Shown piece after piece: positions 45,728-55,057 of a stretch of DNA of 64,000 bases. Position 1 is the first letter of the stretch; each line of letters opens with the position of its first letter. The position numbers were made by a program, and so were the translations under genes. Source of the DNA: Flavobacterium psychroterrae (GTDB lineage Bacteria > Bacteroidota > Bacteroidia > Flavobacteriales > Flavobacteriaceae); NCBI RefSeq assembly GCF_018380615.1, contig NZ_JAGYVZ010000006.1, positions 1 to 64,000 of the forward strand, written 5' to 3'. The notes beneath the pieces were generated by a model. It worked only from the letters and a program-made list of their open reading frames with translations. It had not been told where the DNA came from and made no database searches.

Positions 45728-46555
45728 TTAATTGTTTTTTGCAGATCTTGATTTTTGAAACGGAATTTGCAGTAAATTTTTCAATTTATTATTTTCTTCA
45801 GATGCCATATGTGTATCTACTCCGTAAATTAATTCTTCTTTTGGCAAAGTGGTAAAAGTGCCAAAAAGCCGATCCCAAACTGAAAAAATATTTCCATAAT
45901 TACTATCTGTATAAGGCAAAACATAATGATGATGTACTTTATGCATATTTGGGGAAATAATAAAATAGCTCAAAAGCGTATCAAGTTTATTAGGAAGCGA
46001 AATATTTGCGTGATTAAATTGTGAAAAAATAACAGATAAACTCTGATACAAGAAAACCATCCACATTGGGCTTCCAAGAATTAAAACACCCAGAGTTGTG
46101 AAAATAAACCGAATTACACTTTCACCCGGATGATGTCTGTTTGCCGTTGTGGTATCAATCCAGGTATCTGTATGGTGAACGATATGAAAACGCCATAAAA
46201 ATTTTATTTTATGCTGAACAAAATGGGCGAGATACGCACCAATTAAATCCAGTAGAAGTAATCCTGTGATGGTGTAAAGCCAAATTGGTATTTTGGGTAA
46301 CCAATGTAATAGTCCAAAATGATTTTCGGTTGTCCAATTTGCTGTTTTAATTAAGATAAAAGCCAGAACAAAATTGACAAGGATTGTAGTAAAAGTCAAA
46401 AAGAAATTGATTCCTGCGTGTTGCCATTTTCGGTATTGCATTTGAAACAGCGGGAAAGTGTTTTCTATTAGCCAAAAGATTGTAATTCCTCCTATAAGAA
46501 TTAAACTTCGATGTGAAGAGGGAATGGAACTGAAGTAGGCTATAATATCATTCAT
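45728..46555 (-). CDS. Fatty acid hydroxylase / sterol desaturase family membrane protein, 275 aa
   Basis: Family members are di-iron membrane oxygenases that hydroxylate or desaturate lipids. Several transmembrane helices are visible. The histidine boxes are HFVQHK, then FHIVHHTD and ANRHHPGE, and finally NMHKVHHHYVLP, in the order expected. DSNYGNIFSVWDRLFGTF near residue 215 is another hallmark. Actual substrate is unknown; Bacteroidota members may act on sphingolipids, carotenoids or ornithine lipids. It is monocistronic by appearance. Confidence 0.88.
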   Translation of the reverse strand: MNDIIAYFSSIPSSHRSLILIGGITIFWLIENTFPLFQMQYRKWQHAGINFFLTFTTILVNFVLAFILIKTANWTTENHFGLLHWLPKIPIWLYTITGLLLLDLIGAYLAHFVQHKIKFLWRFHIVHHTDTWIDTTTANRHHPGESVIRFIFTTLGVLILGSPMWMVFLYQSLSVIFSQFNHANISLPNKLDTLLSYFIISPNMHKVHHHYVLPYTDSNYGNIFSVWDRLFGTFTTLPKEELIYGVDTHMASEENNKLKNLLQIPFQKSRSAKNN

Positions 46556-46627
46556 AAAACTAAATAGTTAGATTGATAAAGTTTAATCTGTTTTACTTGA
46601 AGAAGTTAATCTTAGAGTACGGCATAT

Positions 46628-46672
46628 AAAAAAAAGAGAAAACCGAATATAAATATATCTGATTTTCTCTTT
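46628..46672 (-). terminator. Terminator of the YeaQ-like gene
   Basis: AAAGAGAAAA at 46633-46642 pairs with TTTTCTCTTT at 46663-46672, with an A-run before it that reads as T on the minus strand. Confidence 0.7.
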
Positions 46673-46700
46673 ATAAGTAAGTTATAAGGTAAATATTTTA

Positions 46701-46940
46701 TTATTTTTTGATAAGGCTTATTATAAACAACAAAACCCATGCTCCTCCAACGGCTATCAGTATTTGCCAAAGAAGTCCGCCACCGCCAATACCAAGTTTG
46801 CCTGCGAGCCAACCTCCAATAAATCCACCAATGATTCCAACGATGATATTACCAAGAAGTCCAAAACCGGCTCCTTTCCATATTTGTCCTGCGAGCCAAC
46901 CAGAAATTGCTCCTATAAGTAAGAAATATAAAAATGCCAT
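46701..46940 (-). CDS. GlsB/YeaQ/YmgE-family small stress membrane protein, 79 aa
   Basis: The protein has three hydrophobic Gly-rich segments and matches the transglycosylase-associated protein family: FLYFLLIGAISGWLAGQIWK, GLLGNIIVGIIGGFIGGWLA and LLWQILIAVGGAWVLL. Family members are induced by stress in other bacteria, but the biochemical function is not known. It lies 11 bases downstream of the aquaporin gene on the same strand, so the two probably form an operon with the terminator at 46628-46672. Confidence 0.9.
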   Translation of the reverse strand: MAFLYFLLIGAISGWLAGQIWKGAGFGLLGNIIVGIIGGFIGGWLAGKLGIGGGGLLWQILIAVGGAWVLLFIISLIKK

Positions 46941-46951
46941 AATTTAAGTTT

Positions 46952-47674
46952 TTAGTTGTTTGATGTATCTTCGTTATCGTTTTTTTGTAATAGGGTTTTG
47001 TATATAAATCCGGCTAATAAAGCTCCTAAAATTGGCGCTGCCCAAAATAACCAAACCTGAGTCAGGGGTTCACCACCTGTAAAAATTGCCTGAGATAATG
47101 ATCTTGCAGGATTTACAGAAGTATTTGTGATTGGAATGCTGATTAAGTGAATCAAAGTTAGTGCTAAACCAATAACGATACCGCAAAAACTTGTATTGGC
47201 ATACTTATCTGTAGCTCCCAGAATTATTAGCAGGAAGAAGAAAGTCAGTACAAATTCAGCTAAAAAAGCAGATTGCAGTGAATAACCATCAGGTGAGAAC
47301 GCTCCGTAACCATTTGATGCAAATGCTCCGGCTTGCATATTGTTTATTGCATTTCCGGCTTTTCCCGTCCAGATAATAAATAATGTTCCTGCTGCGGCAA
47401 TTGCGCCTACACATTGCGAAATAATGTAAGGTAGAAGTTCTTTTGCAGGAAATCTTCCACCAGCCCATAAACCTATTGAAACCGCGGGATTAAAATGTCC
47501 GCCTGAAATGTGTCCAACAGCATACGCCATTGTTAAAACCGTTAAACCAAAAGCCAATGCAACACCTGCAAAGCCAATTCCCAGTTCAGGATATCCGGCA
47601 GCAAAAAGTGCGCTTCCACAACCTCCAAAAACAAGCCAAAAAGTTCCGAAGAACTCAGCAAATAATTTTTTCAT
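46952..47674 (-). CDS. aqpZ: Aquaporin Z-type MIP channel, 240 aa
   Basis: The protein is an inner-membrane water channel. Six transmembrane segments and two re-entrant NPA loops are present: [18 protein letters not shown] and [15 protein letters not shown]. The second NPA is followed by Arg, and the first by Val, which fits the water-selective type. The N-terminus [20 protein letters not shown] is a typical AqpZ start. An 11-base gap to the YeaQ-like gene suggests co-transcription, perhaps as part of an osmotic response. Confidence 0.92.
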   Translation of the reverse strand: MKKLFAEFFGTFWLVFGGCGSALFAAGYPELGIGFAGVALAFGLTVLTMAYAVGHISGGHFNPAVSIGLWAGGRFPAKELLPYIISQCVGAIAAAGTLFIIWTGKAGNAINNMQAGAFASNGYGAFSPDGYSLQSAFLAEFVLTFFFLLIILGATDKYANTSFCGIVIGLALTLIHLISIPITNTSVNPARSLSQAIFTGGEPLTQVWLFWAAPILGALLAGFIYKTLLQKNDNEDTSNN

Positions 47675-47703
47675 AATAAATAATTTTAATTAATAGTTGA
47701 TTG

Positions 47704-48060
47704 TTAAAGGGTATATTGGTATGCCCAAAAAATCAAAACCAATTGTAAGGGCAAACGTACAAATAAAATCCAATTTGGTAAACCAAAACTTGCTTTTTTA
47801 TTTTGATACATGTAAAAATTTGCAGGAAACACGGCAATTAGTAATGCTATTATTCCCCAAGCTGCAAAATTTGACGTGTAACCAACCATTAGCAGAGCGC
47901 CTAAAGTGACTTCGGCAACTCCGCTTAAAATATTTATTAATTTGGGATTCGTGAAAAATGGCGGAATGATTTTGATATACATTCTCGGATTTCTAAAATG
48001 ATTTAATCCGGCAATAATAAAAAGTACAGCCATTAAATATAAATGCCACGGTAAGTTCAT
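47704..48060 (-). CDS. DoxX-family membrane protein, 118 aa
   Basis: Four hydrophobic helices span the sequence. LMAVLFIIAGLNHFRNPRMY, with the conserved GxxHF(R/x)NP, and GVAEVTLGALLMVGYT are typical of DoxX-like proteins. They are linked in some bacteria to redox or quinone-related functions. It lies 29 bases upstream of the aquaporin on the same strand, with no terminator between, so it may be the first gene of the same transcription unit. The exact role is unknown. Confidence 0.85.
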   Translation of the reverse strand: MNLPWHLYLMAVLFIIAGLNHFRNPRMYIKIIPPFFTNPKLINILSGVAEVTLGALLMVGYTSNFAAWGIIALLIAVFPANFYMYQNKKASFGLPNWILFVRLPLQLVLIFWAYQYTL

Positions 48061-48150
48061 AATAATATGTAATTTGTTTCTGACGAATTTATGGAAAAAT
48101 TAACAAATAACACATTATAAAAGGCATTTTTTTAGATACAGGTAAATAAG

Positions 48151-49047
48151 TTAATTTTTACGTTTGAAATTTACATTCATAATAATTATAGCAAGAATAA
48201 TTAAAACAATTCCAACCCATTGTGTAAAAACTACTTCTTCATTCAATAATACATACGCCATCATTACCGAAACAGGAAGTTCCAGTGCCGAAACAATACT
48301 TCCTAATCCAATTCCGGTTAATGGGAAACCTGCTGTCATAAGCATTGGCGGAATAATAGTTCCAAAAAGAGCTAGTATAATTCCCCATTTCATGAAAATT
48401 TCAAAATTAAAAGGAGCAACCTGAGTAGCAATTGCAAATGAAAATACAATAATAGATCCGCCCAGAAGCATATATAAACTACGTTGAGCAGATGAAATTT
48501 CTGTCGCTACACTATTTGCAGTAAACATCGTTGTAGTGAAAGATGCAGCAGCTAAAATTCCCCAAACAAGACCTCTCCAGTCCAGGTTTATTTCGTTATG
48601 AAGTATATTTGTCGCCAGAACAGTACCAACGAGTACAATTATTACAGCGATTACTTTTTGTTTTGAAGGCAGTTTTTTTTCTAAAATCATTTCAAGTAAA
48701 ACACCCATCCAGACGGTTTGCATTAATAAAACGATCCCAATAGAAACTGGAATGTATTTTACAGCTAAGTAATAAAACAAGCTTGTCATTCCTAAAGAAG
48801 TTCCGGCAATCATCAGGCTGAAAATATTTTTTTTGCTGGCTTTTACAACCTTGTCTTTATGTTTGATTTTTTGGAATGCATTGATTAGTAAAATTCCAAT
48901 AATTCCTAATATAAATTGAGATGTTGTTACTTCGGCAGTGGTGTATCCTTCGGTGTAAGCCATTTTTACAAAAGTGGCTAACATTCCGTAAGTTGTAGCT
49001 CCTATTGCTACTAAAAACACTCCTTTTAATACGTTATTTTGTGACAT
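48151..49047 (-). CDS. EamA-family (DMT superfamily) transporter, 298 aa
   Basis: Ten transmembrane helices in two EamA repeats are visible: residues about 10-145 and 155-295. The first repeat contains LFYYLAVKYIPVSIGIVLLM and the second SIVSALELPVSVMMAYVLLN, the hallmark end of each repeat. The substrate is not predictable; related proteins export amino acids, purines or other metabolites. It stands alone between the DoxX gene and the PPIase operon terminator. Confidence 0.9.
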   Translation of the reverse strand: MSQNNVLKGVFLVAIGATTYGMLATFVKMAYTEGYTTAEVTTSQFILGIIGILLINAFQKIKHKDKVVKASKKNIFSLMIAGTSLGMTSLFYYLAVKYIPVSIGIVLLMQTVWMGVLLEMILEKKLPSKQKVIAVIIVLVGTVLATNILHNEINLDWRGLVWGILAAASFTTTMFTANSVATEISSAQRSLYMLLGGSIIVFSFAIATQVAPFNFEIFMKWGIILALFGTIIPPMLMTAGFPLTGIGLGSIVSALELPVSVMMAYVLLNEEVVFTQWVGIVLIILAIIIMNVNFKRKN

Positions 49048-49193
49048 TTTATCTGTTTATTTTAAAAAATTAAAGCCGGCAAAGGTACGCTATTTGTTTA
49101 GGAATTAATAGTAAATGACCAAAAATACTATTATCGGTTTGGTTTTAAGGTCGATTTATGTTCTAAAATTATGAATTTGACAGTATTAGATAA

Positions 49194-49233
49194 AAATAAA
49201 AAACCCGTCAAAATCTAAATTTTGACGGGTTTT
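49194..49233 (-). terminator. Terminator of the nrnA-gldI-PPIase operon
   Basis: A 15-bp perfect stem (AAAACCCGTCAAAAT at 49200-49214 with 49219-49233) is preceded by A residues, which read as T on the minus strand. Confidence 0.9.
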
Positions 49234-49252
49234 AAAGTATAAAAATCAACCT

Positions 49253-50395
49253 TTATTTTACAACAGGCTGTGTTTTGTAAGTTTCAATTTCAAAAACTAA
49301 TGTAGAGTTTGGCGGGATTACACCTCCGGCACCTTTTTCTCCATAAGCTAAATTTGCAGGAAGAAAGAAAATTGCCTTATCTCCATCAGTCAGCATATCC
49401 AGAGCTTCGATAAAACCAGGAATCATTCCGTCCTTTTTTCCAACTGTAAAAGGAAAAGCCTGATATCCTTTTTGAGCATCGCGGTTTGCATCGTATTTGC
49501 CATAAGCTTTTGCCACGCTTGCCATACTGCTGTCAAAAAGATTTCCGTCTTCAAAATATCCTGCATAATGAAAGAAAATTGGAGATCCTTCGGCTCCTTT
49601 TACACCAGTTCCTTTTTTAGTAATTACATATTTTAGTCCTGATGCAGTTGTTGTAGCTTTTGCTTTTGTTGCAGCAAAATAAGCCGCTTTTTCCTTTACT
49701 ACTTTTTGAGATTCTGATTTTTTAGCGTCTTGTTTTTTTACATCATCGGCTAAAACTTTTACAGCATCAAACTTTTTAGCTGCAGCACCTTTACGTGTAA
49801 TGGTGATTTTTGTCATAATATCATCCTGAACAATTTTATTTACATTGTCCATTCCTGAAACTACATGACCAAAAATAGTATGCTTTCCGTTTAACCACGG
49901 AGTTTCTTTATGCGTGATAAAAAACTGGCTTCCGTTTGTAGCAGGACCAGAATTCGCCATAGCAAGAACTCCACCTTTGGTAAATTTCAATTCATCTACA
50001 AATTCATCTTTAAATGCATATCCCGGACCACCAGAACCGTTTCCGTCCGGATCTCCACCCTGAATCATGAAATCATTGATAACTCTGTGAAATTTTAATC
50101 CGTTATAAAAAGGTTTTCCTTTCAGTCTTTCCACTTTTACATTAGGATTATTTCCTTCTGCAAGAGAAATAAAGTTAGCTACAGTTACAGGTGTTTTTAC
50201 ATATTCTAACGAAACTACAATATCACCTTTTGTAGTGGAGATAGTAGCAAAAATACCATCATTAGGATCTGTTTTAGCAACTGCTTTTGTTGTTGTTTTA
50301 GCTGCCGGAGCTTTTGCTTTAGAAACTGGCTTTTTTGTCTGAGCCTGGATATTTACTACAGCGAGACAAAATAAAAATAGAAATTTAAATTTCAT
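49253..50395 (-). CDS. Dual immunophilin: cyclophilin plus FKBP, secreted, 380 aa
   Basis: Both domains are peptidyl-prolyl isomerases. A signal peptide of 18 residues (ending NIQA-QTK) is followed by a Lys/Ala/Thr-rich linker. Residues about 47-210 are cyclophilin (FHRVINDFMIQGGDPDGNGS, MANSGPATNGSQFFIT). After a helical linker, residues about 252-375 are FKBP (GLKYVITKKGTG, FDSSMAS, LAYGEKGAGGVIPPNSTLVF). A cyclophilin-FKBP order is unusual; similar fusions are known from Flavobacterium and a few protists. It is the last gene of the operon. Confidence 0.9.
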   Translation of the reverse strand: MKFKFLFLFCLAVVNIQAQTKKPVSKAKAPAAKTTTKAVAKTDPNDGIFATISTTKGDIVVSLEYVKTPVTVANFISLAEGNNPNVKVERLKGKPFYNGLKFHRVINDFMIQGGDPDGNGSGGPGYAFKDEFVDELKFTKGGVLAMANSGPATNGSQFFITHKETPWLNGKHTIFGHVVSGMDNVNKIVQDDIMTKITITRKGAAAKKFDAVKVLADDVKKQDAKKSESQKVVKEKAAYFAATKAKATTTASGLKYVITKKGTGVKGAEGSPIFFHYAGYFEDGNLFDSSMASVAKAYGKYDANRDAQKGYQAFPFTVGKKDGMIPGFIEALDMLTDGDKAIFFLPANLAYGEKGAGGVIPPNSTLVFEIETYKTQPVVK

Positions 50396-50434
50396 AATGT
50401 TAGAATTTAAGTCTATGTGAATGTTTTTATATAA

Positions 50435-51514
50435 TTATTGTGGCTTTTCTAATAATTGGATTTCAAAAATAATGTTAGCGTTTGGTGGAATTACTCCTCC
50501 GGCTCCTGTCGCTCCGTATGCTAAATGTGACGGAATAAACAGAATTGCTTTATCTCCAAATGAAAGTTGTTCGATTCCTTCTATAAATCCCGGGATCATA
50601 CCATCTTTACGACCTGCCTGAAACGGAATTGGCTGATATCCTTTTTGTTCTGCTCTTGCTGAGTCAAATTTTCCAAAAGCTTTATTCACTTCTTCAACGC
50701 TTGAATCAAATAAAGTTCCATCTTCTAAGAAACCTGAATAATGAATGTATAATTGCGTTCCGGCTGCCGGTTTTTTACCCGTTCCTTTTTCTGTAATTAA
50801 ATATTCTAAACCAGTATTTGTTTTAGTTGCTTTAGGTCTCACAGAAGCAAAATAATCTACTTTTTCTTTTTGAACTCCTGCGAATTTACTTTTTTCTTTA
50901 GCAATTTCAGAAAAATAATCGTGGAATACTTTTACAGCATCAAACTTTTTAGCTGCTTCACCATTTCTGATAATAGTTACAGCAACAACAGTATCGCCTT
51001 GTTTTACCTGATTTACTACTTCTTGTCCTTTTTCAACAACATGACCAAAAATTGTATGTTTTCCCTCTAACCATGGAGTTTCAACATGGGTGATAAAAAA
51101 CTGACTGCTATTTGTTCCCGGACCATTATTAGCCATTGCTAAAACGCCTCCTTTATCAAATTTTAGATCTGTGATTTCATCCTTAAATTTATATCCTGTA
51201 TCTCCAGAACCAGTTCCTTCAGGATCTCCGGTCTGAATCATGAAATCTTCAATAACTCTGTGAAATTTTAAACCGTTATAAAAAGGTTTGTTTTTCAAAT
51301 AATCTTTAGTAACAAACTCACTTTTACCTTCTGCCAAGGTTACAAAATTCGCTACTGTAACAGGTGCTTTTTGATAATCTAATTCAACAATAATGTGCCC
51401 TTTATTGGTTTCAATATCGGCATATAAACCATCAGGCAAGTTGCTGTGTTCATCTTTACAAGAATATAATGAGCTTACGGTAACAGCTAATAGTAATAAA
51501 ATACTCTTTTTCAT
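50435..51514 (-). CDS. Dual immunophilin: cyclophilin plus FKBP, lipoprotein, 359 aa
   Basis: This is a paralogue of the next gene downstream but with a lipoprotein signal (LYSC, Cys19). Cyclophilin covers about 32-200 (FHRVIEDFMIQTGDPEGTGS, MANNGPGTNSSQFFIT), and FKBP about 235-357 (GLEYLITEKGTG, LAYGATGAGGVIPPNANIIF). It lies 39 bases upstream of the secreted copy and 14 bases downstream of gldI. Tandem arrangement suggests duplication, and lipidation places this copy at the membrane while the other is likely free in the periplasm. Confidence 0.9.
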   Translation of the reverse strand: MKKSILLLLAVTVSSLYSCKDEHSNLPDGLYADIETNKGHIIVELDYQKAPVTVANFVTLAEGKSEFVTKDYLKNKPFYNGLKFHRVIEDFMIQTGDPEGTGSGDTGYKFKDEITDLKFDKGGVLAMANNGPGTNSSQFFITHVETPWLEGKHTIFGHVVEKGQEVVNQVKQGDTVVAVTIIRNGEAAKKFDAVKVFHDYFSEIAKEKSKFAGVQKEKVDYFASVRPKATKTNTGLEYLITEKGTGKKPAAGTQLYIHYSGFLEDGTLFDSSVEEVNKAFGKFDSARAEQKGYQPIPFQAGRKDGMIPGFIEGIEQLSFGDKAILFIPSHLAYGATGAGGVIPPNANIIFEIQLLEKPQ

Positions 51515-51528
51515 TTCTTAAATGTTGT

Positions 51529-52188
51529 TTATGGGTTTATTGTGTCTTTTTTAGTTGGAGTGACTGGTTTAGTTGGAGTTATGGGTTTAGGAACTGATGT
51601 TGTCTGAGCTTGTCCCACTATTGCAGCAGGTTTAGCGGCTGGATCCGGTACAAAATTACGAAGCGTAACAGTACAAATTAAGGACTGATTAGTTCCAATT
51701 TTTTTATTATCACCATGATATCCGTATGCTATATGAGATGGAAACAAGAAGGTAACGATCTCATTTTTATGCATCATTTTAATACCATCACGCAATCCCA
51801 TCATAATATCCTGTTTGTCTACATAATACGTCTGCGGACCAAGATCAGCTTCAGAATAAATGATTTTACCTTCGATATCTTTTACTTCAAGATTAAAATA
51901 GGCAATATCTCCTTTTTTAGGTGTTGCAAGATCCGTAGTATTTTGTTCATCATAATACAGCCAATATCCTTTTCTTGTTGCGTAATATTTTATTTTGGGG
52001 TTGCTTTTGATTATTTTTTTAATAACATCTTCCTCATTAGCTACTAATTTTTTATTTCTGTCAACAGATTTTTTCATGAAGGTTCCTGATGTTTGAGAGA
52101 TAGGTCTTCTCGCATCTTCATGTTGTTTACAGCTCACAAATAAAACAGCAAAAAGTAGGGTGTAAATGCTTAGTTTTAAGTAGTTCAT
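51529..52188 (-). CDS. gldI: Gliding motility-associated FKBP-type isomerase GldI, lipoprotein, 219 aa
   Basis: GldI is a lipoprotein FKBP needed for gliding motility in F. johnsoniae. The signal ends VSC (Cys20), with QHEDARRPISQTSGTFMKKS after it. The FKBP-like core runs from about 90 to 185 with TTDLATPKKGDIAYFNLEVK and FPSHIAYGYHGDNKKIGTNQ, where the YGYHGD replaces the usual YGxxG loop. A Pro/Thr-rich C-terminal tail with repeated TPTKP/VTPTKK units is present. Being in an operon with two more PPIases and nrnA supports the assignment. Confidence 0.8.
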   Translation of the reverse strand: MNYLKLSIYTLLFAVLFVSCKQHEDARRPISQTSGTFMKKSVDRNKKLVANEEDVIKKIIKSNPKIKYYATRKGYWLYYDEQNTTDLATPKKGDIAYFNLEVKDIEGKIIYSEADLGPQTYYVDKQDIMMGLRDGIKMMHKNEIVTFLFPSHIAYGYHGDNKKIGTNQSLICTVTLRNFVPDPAAKPAAIVGQAQTTSVPKPITPTKPVTPTKKDTINP

Positions 52189-52194
52189 ATTGGG

Positions 52195-53199
52195 TTATAT
52201 TTTTAGTTTATTTACTAAATCTTCAAACTTATTCAAAGTTTCTTCCATTGAAACTTCAGATCTTCCTCCTGCCGCATTGCTATGTCCGCCACCGTTAAAG
52301 TGATCGCGTGCAAATTGGTTCACGTCAAAACCACCTTGAGAACGGAAAGAAATCTTGATAATTTTCTCGTCTTTATTTTCGATAAAAATAGCAGTAAAAA
52401 CAATACCTTTTATACTTAGTCCGTAATTTACAATTCCTTCAGTATCACCTTTTACATAATCAAATGCATCGAGTTCAGCCTGAGTAAGCGAAGTATATGA
52501 GGTTTTGTGCGCCGTAAGTACTTTCATGTTTTGTAAAGCACGACCCAATAATTGCAAACGGCTGTAAGAACTATTATCAAATAATAAAACAGGAATCTGC
52601 GTATTTTCAACTCCCAGATCAATTAGTTCTGCAATAATTCGGTGCGTGTTTCCTGTTGTTCCCGGAAAACGAAAAGAACCTGAATCAGTTAAAATTCCAG
52701 TATAAATACAAGTAGCGATTGTTTTATCGATATCTTCTTTTTTTCCTAAGAAAGAAATAAAGTTATAAATCATTTCACAAGTTGATCCAAACGTAGTGTC
52801 AGAATACATAAAAGCTGCATAATCATCCGGTTTTTGATGATGATCGATCATGATAAATGGAGCCGTGAGCTTTGCTAAAGTATGTTCCATTTCGCCGGTA
52901 CGATGAAAAGCATTAAAGTCAAGTGTAAAGATTAGTTCAGCTTCATCTAATATTTTGGTGCAGTTTTGAGTATCTTTTTCAAATATTTTTACTGTTTCAG
53001 AACCTGGCAGCCAAGCAAGGAAATCAGGAAAATCATTTGGTGCAATCACCGTTGGATGGTGATTATTTTTTAATAAAAAATGGTATAAAGCTAAGGTTGA
53101 ACCCATAGCATCGCCGTCAGGACCTCTATGCGGAATTATAGCGATTTTCTTTGGGGTTGCGAGTAACAATTGTATCGCTTGAATATCTTGTATTTTCAT
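52195..53199 (-). CDS. DHH-family phosphoesterase, NrnA-like (nano-RNase / pAp phosphatase), 334 aa
   Basis: The enzyme should degrade short oligoribonucleotides or pAp in the cytoplasm. The DHH domain has IIPHRGPDGDAMGSTLALYH and FTLDFNAFHR and MIDHHQKPD. The DHHA1 domain ends with FNGGGHSNAAGGRSE, the GGGH motif. It is the first gene of the operon and stops 6 bases before gldI. This close arrangement with gldI is as I recall it from flavobacterial genomes, though no functional link to gliding is known. Confidence 0.9.
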   Translation of the reverse strand: MKIQDIQAIQLLLATPKKIAIIPHRGPDGDAMGSTLALYHFLLKNNHHPTVIAPNDFPDFLAWLPGSETVKIFEKDTQNCTKILDEAELIFTLDFNAFHRTGEMEHTLAKLTAPFIMIDHHQKPDDYAAFMYSDTTFGSTCEMIYNFISFLGKKEDIDKTIATCIYTGILTDSGSFRFPGTTGNTHRIIAELIDLGVENTQIPVLLFDNSSYSRLQLLGRALQNMKVLTAHKTSYTSLTQAELDAFDYVKGDTEGIVNYGLSIKGIVFTAIFIENKDEKIIKISFRSQGGFDVNQFARDHFNGGGHSNAAGGRSEVSMEETLNKFEDLVNKLKI

Positions 53200-53299
53200 A
53201 GTGTGCGAATTTACATTTTTTTAATGTAATGTTGAAATCATTTTATAGATTAACACACTTTTATAAATTATGAGTTATGAATTATAAAATGTGGATGGA

Positions 53300-53800
53300 A
53301 GGTTTGGAATTTGGGATTTGCTTTTTGGAATTTGTATTTGTACGCAGATAAAACTGATTCGCTAAAGCGAAAACGCGGATTTAAACGGGTTTTTTATTTC
53401 ACAGAGATTCACAGAGAAGTCACAGAGATTCACAGAAGTAATTATAGAGATTGATTTACTCTTTATTAGAATTTGGAATTTGCTTTTTGGAATTTTGTAT
53501 TTATACGCAGATAAAACTGATTCGCTAAAGCGAAAACGTGATTTAAACAGATTTTTTATTTCACAGAGATTCTCAGAGAAGTCACAGAGATTCACAGAAG
53601 GAATTATAGAGATTGATTTACTCTCTATTGGAATTTGGGATTTATTTTTTGGAATTTGTATTTGTACGCAGATAAAACTGATTCGCTAAAGCGAAAACGC
53701 GGATTTAAACGGATTTTTTATTTCACAGAGATTCACAGAAGTAATTATAGAGATTGATTTACTCTTTATTGGAATTTGGAATTTATTTTTTGGAATTTAT
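53300..53800. repeat. Tandem array of three ~162-bp units
   Basis: The word TACGCAGATAAAACTGATTC starts at 53341, 53504 and 53665, giving periods of 163 and 161 bases. Each unit contains GATTCGCTAAAGCGAAAACG, a block of CACAGAGATTCACAGA words, and GGAATTTGG words. The distal end runs into the last codons of the ClC channel gene. It is not a CRISPR array. No gene is supported. Confidence 0.85.
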
Positions 53801-55057
53801 ATTTGTATTTATATTTCCCATTGGATTTTGGAATTTAAAAAATTGAAATTTATTCTTTGGCACAATTTGCGATTTATAAATACCAACGGAACCTGATGAA
53901 AAGTAGGCAATTATACATGCAATTGCGATGAAAATTCCGGGTTGAATTCCAAAAAGTTCCATACCCATAATGGTGCAGGCGATAGGAGTGTGGGTCGCAC
54001 CCGAAAATACGGCGACAAATCCTAAACCTGCCAAAAGCGCAATTGGTAAAGGGATTATTAAAGATAAAGCATTTCCTAAAGCGGCGCCAACAAAGAATAA
54101 CGGCGTAACTTCTCCACCTTTAAAACCAGCTCCTAAAGTAAATCCGGTAAAGAGAATTTTAAGCAAAAAATCATACCACGGATTTGCATTCGAAAATGAA
54201 TCTACAATTACCGGAACACCTAATCCCGAAAATTTAGTGAGTCCGAAACCTGCAAATGCAATCGCAAGAAAGATTCCGCCAATAAAAGGTCGGAAAGGAG
54301 GGTATTTGATATTTTTTGAAAAAAGAGAACCCCAAAAATGTGTACTTCTCGAAAATAATAAAGCAGCAAAACCAGACAGGATTCCAAGTATGATAACATA
54401 AAATAAGTTGGGAATAGTGATCTCAGGAACAACAGGAATAGTATAATGTGTATGTTTTACGTTCCAAAATTCTACAGTAAAATAAGCTGCATACGCCACT
54501 AAAAAAGATAAGACAATGCTTTTGAGATTGATTTTGCTAAAATGTAAAACTTCTAAAGCAAAAATAGCGCCTGCCAATGGAGTTCCAAAAACCGATGCAA
54601 AACCGGCGCTGATTCCCAGAATGATTAAAATTTTTCTTTCTGAATTATCTAAATTAAAAAGCCTTGTGAATTGATCTGAAATTGCTCCGCCCATTTGTAC
54701 CGCGGTGCCTTCACGACCGGCGGAACCGCCAAATAAATGCGTTAATAAAGTTCCTAAAAGTACTAAAGGAGCCATTTTAATGGGAATCACTTTGGTAGGA
54801 TTTTCATATTCTTCGAGCAATAAATTATTGCCTTTCGCAACAGATTCTCCCCAATAATGATAACTTAAACCAACCAGTAATCCGCCAAAAGGCAAAAGCC
54901 AGATAATCCAGTCGTGGTGAATTCTAAATTGTGTAACCCATTCTAAAGCAGCAAGAAAAAACGCCGATGCAGATCCCGATAAAATACCAATCAAAAAACA
55001 GATCAAAATCCATTTGAGAGTTGTCAGAAATATTTCTTTTAGTTTTGAAAAGGTCAT
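53783..55057 (-). CDS. ClC-family chloride channel or transporter, 424 aa
   Basis: The protein should be a dimeric anion channel or H+/anion exchanger. The conserved glutamate-loop GGSAGREGTAVQMGGAIS (Glu being the gate) and the GAGFKGGEVTPLFFVGAALG loop are present, with ten or more helices. I place the start at 55057 (MTFSKLKEIFLTTLKWIL); an upstream ATG adds 14 residues. The last ~15 residues (NPMGNINTNINSKK) are encoded by the edge of the tandem repeat array, so the tail may vary between strains. Monocistronic. Confidence 0.88.
   Translation of the reverse strand: MTFSKLKEIFLTTLKWILICFLIGILSGSASAFFLAALEWVTQFRIHHDWIIWLLPFGGLLVGLSYHYWGESVAKGNNLLLEEYENPTKVIPIKMAPLVLLGTLLTHLFGGSAGREGTAVQMGGAISDQFTRLFNLDNSERKILIILGISAGFASVFGTPLAGAIFALEVLHFSKINLKSIVLSFLVAYAAYFTVEFWNVKHTHYTIPVVPEITIPNLFYVIILGILSGFAALLFSRSTHFWGSLFSKNIKYPPFRPFIGGIFLAIAFAGFGLTKFSGLGVPVIVDSFSNANPWYDFLLKILFTGFTLGAGFKGGEVTPLFFVGAALGNALSLIIPLPIALLAGLGFVAVFSGATHTPIACTIMGMELFGIQPGIFIAIACIIAYFSSGSVGIYKSQIVPKNKFQFFKFQNPMGNINTNINSKK

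Noticed and set aside
46708..47693. Plus-strand frames opposite the YeaQ-like and aquaporin genes
   Set aside because: They are antisense shadows; the Gly- and Pro-rich translations mirror the conserved membrane proteins.
53362..53689. Open frames on both strands in the tandem array
   Set aside because: They are translated repeat units (for example CDFSENLCEIKN repeated) with no start context.
53300..53800. CRISPR array
   Set aside because: Units are about 162 bases long, with no short repeats of 25-40 bases alternating with unique spacers, and no cas genes nearby.
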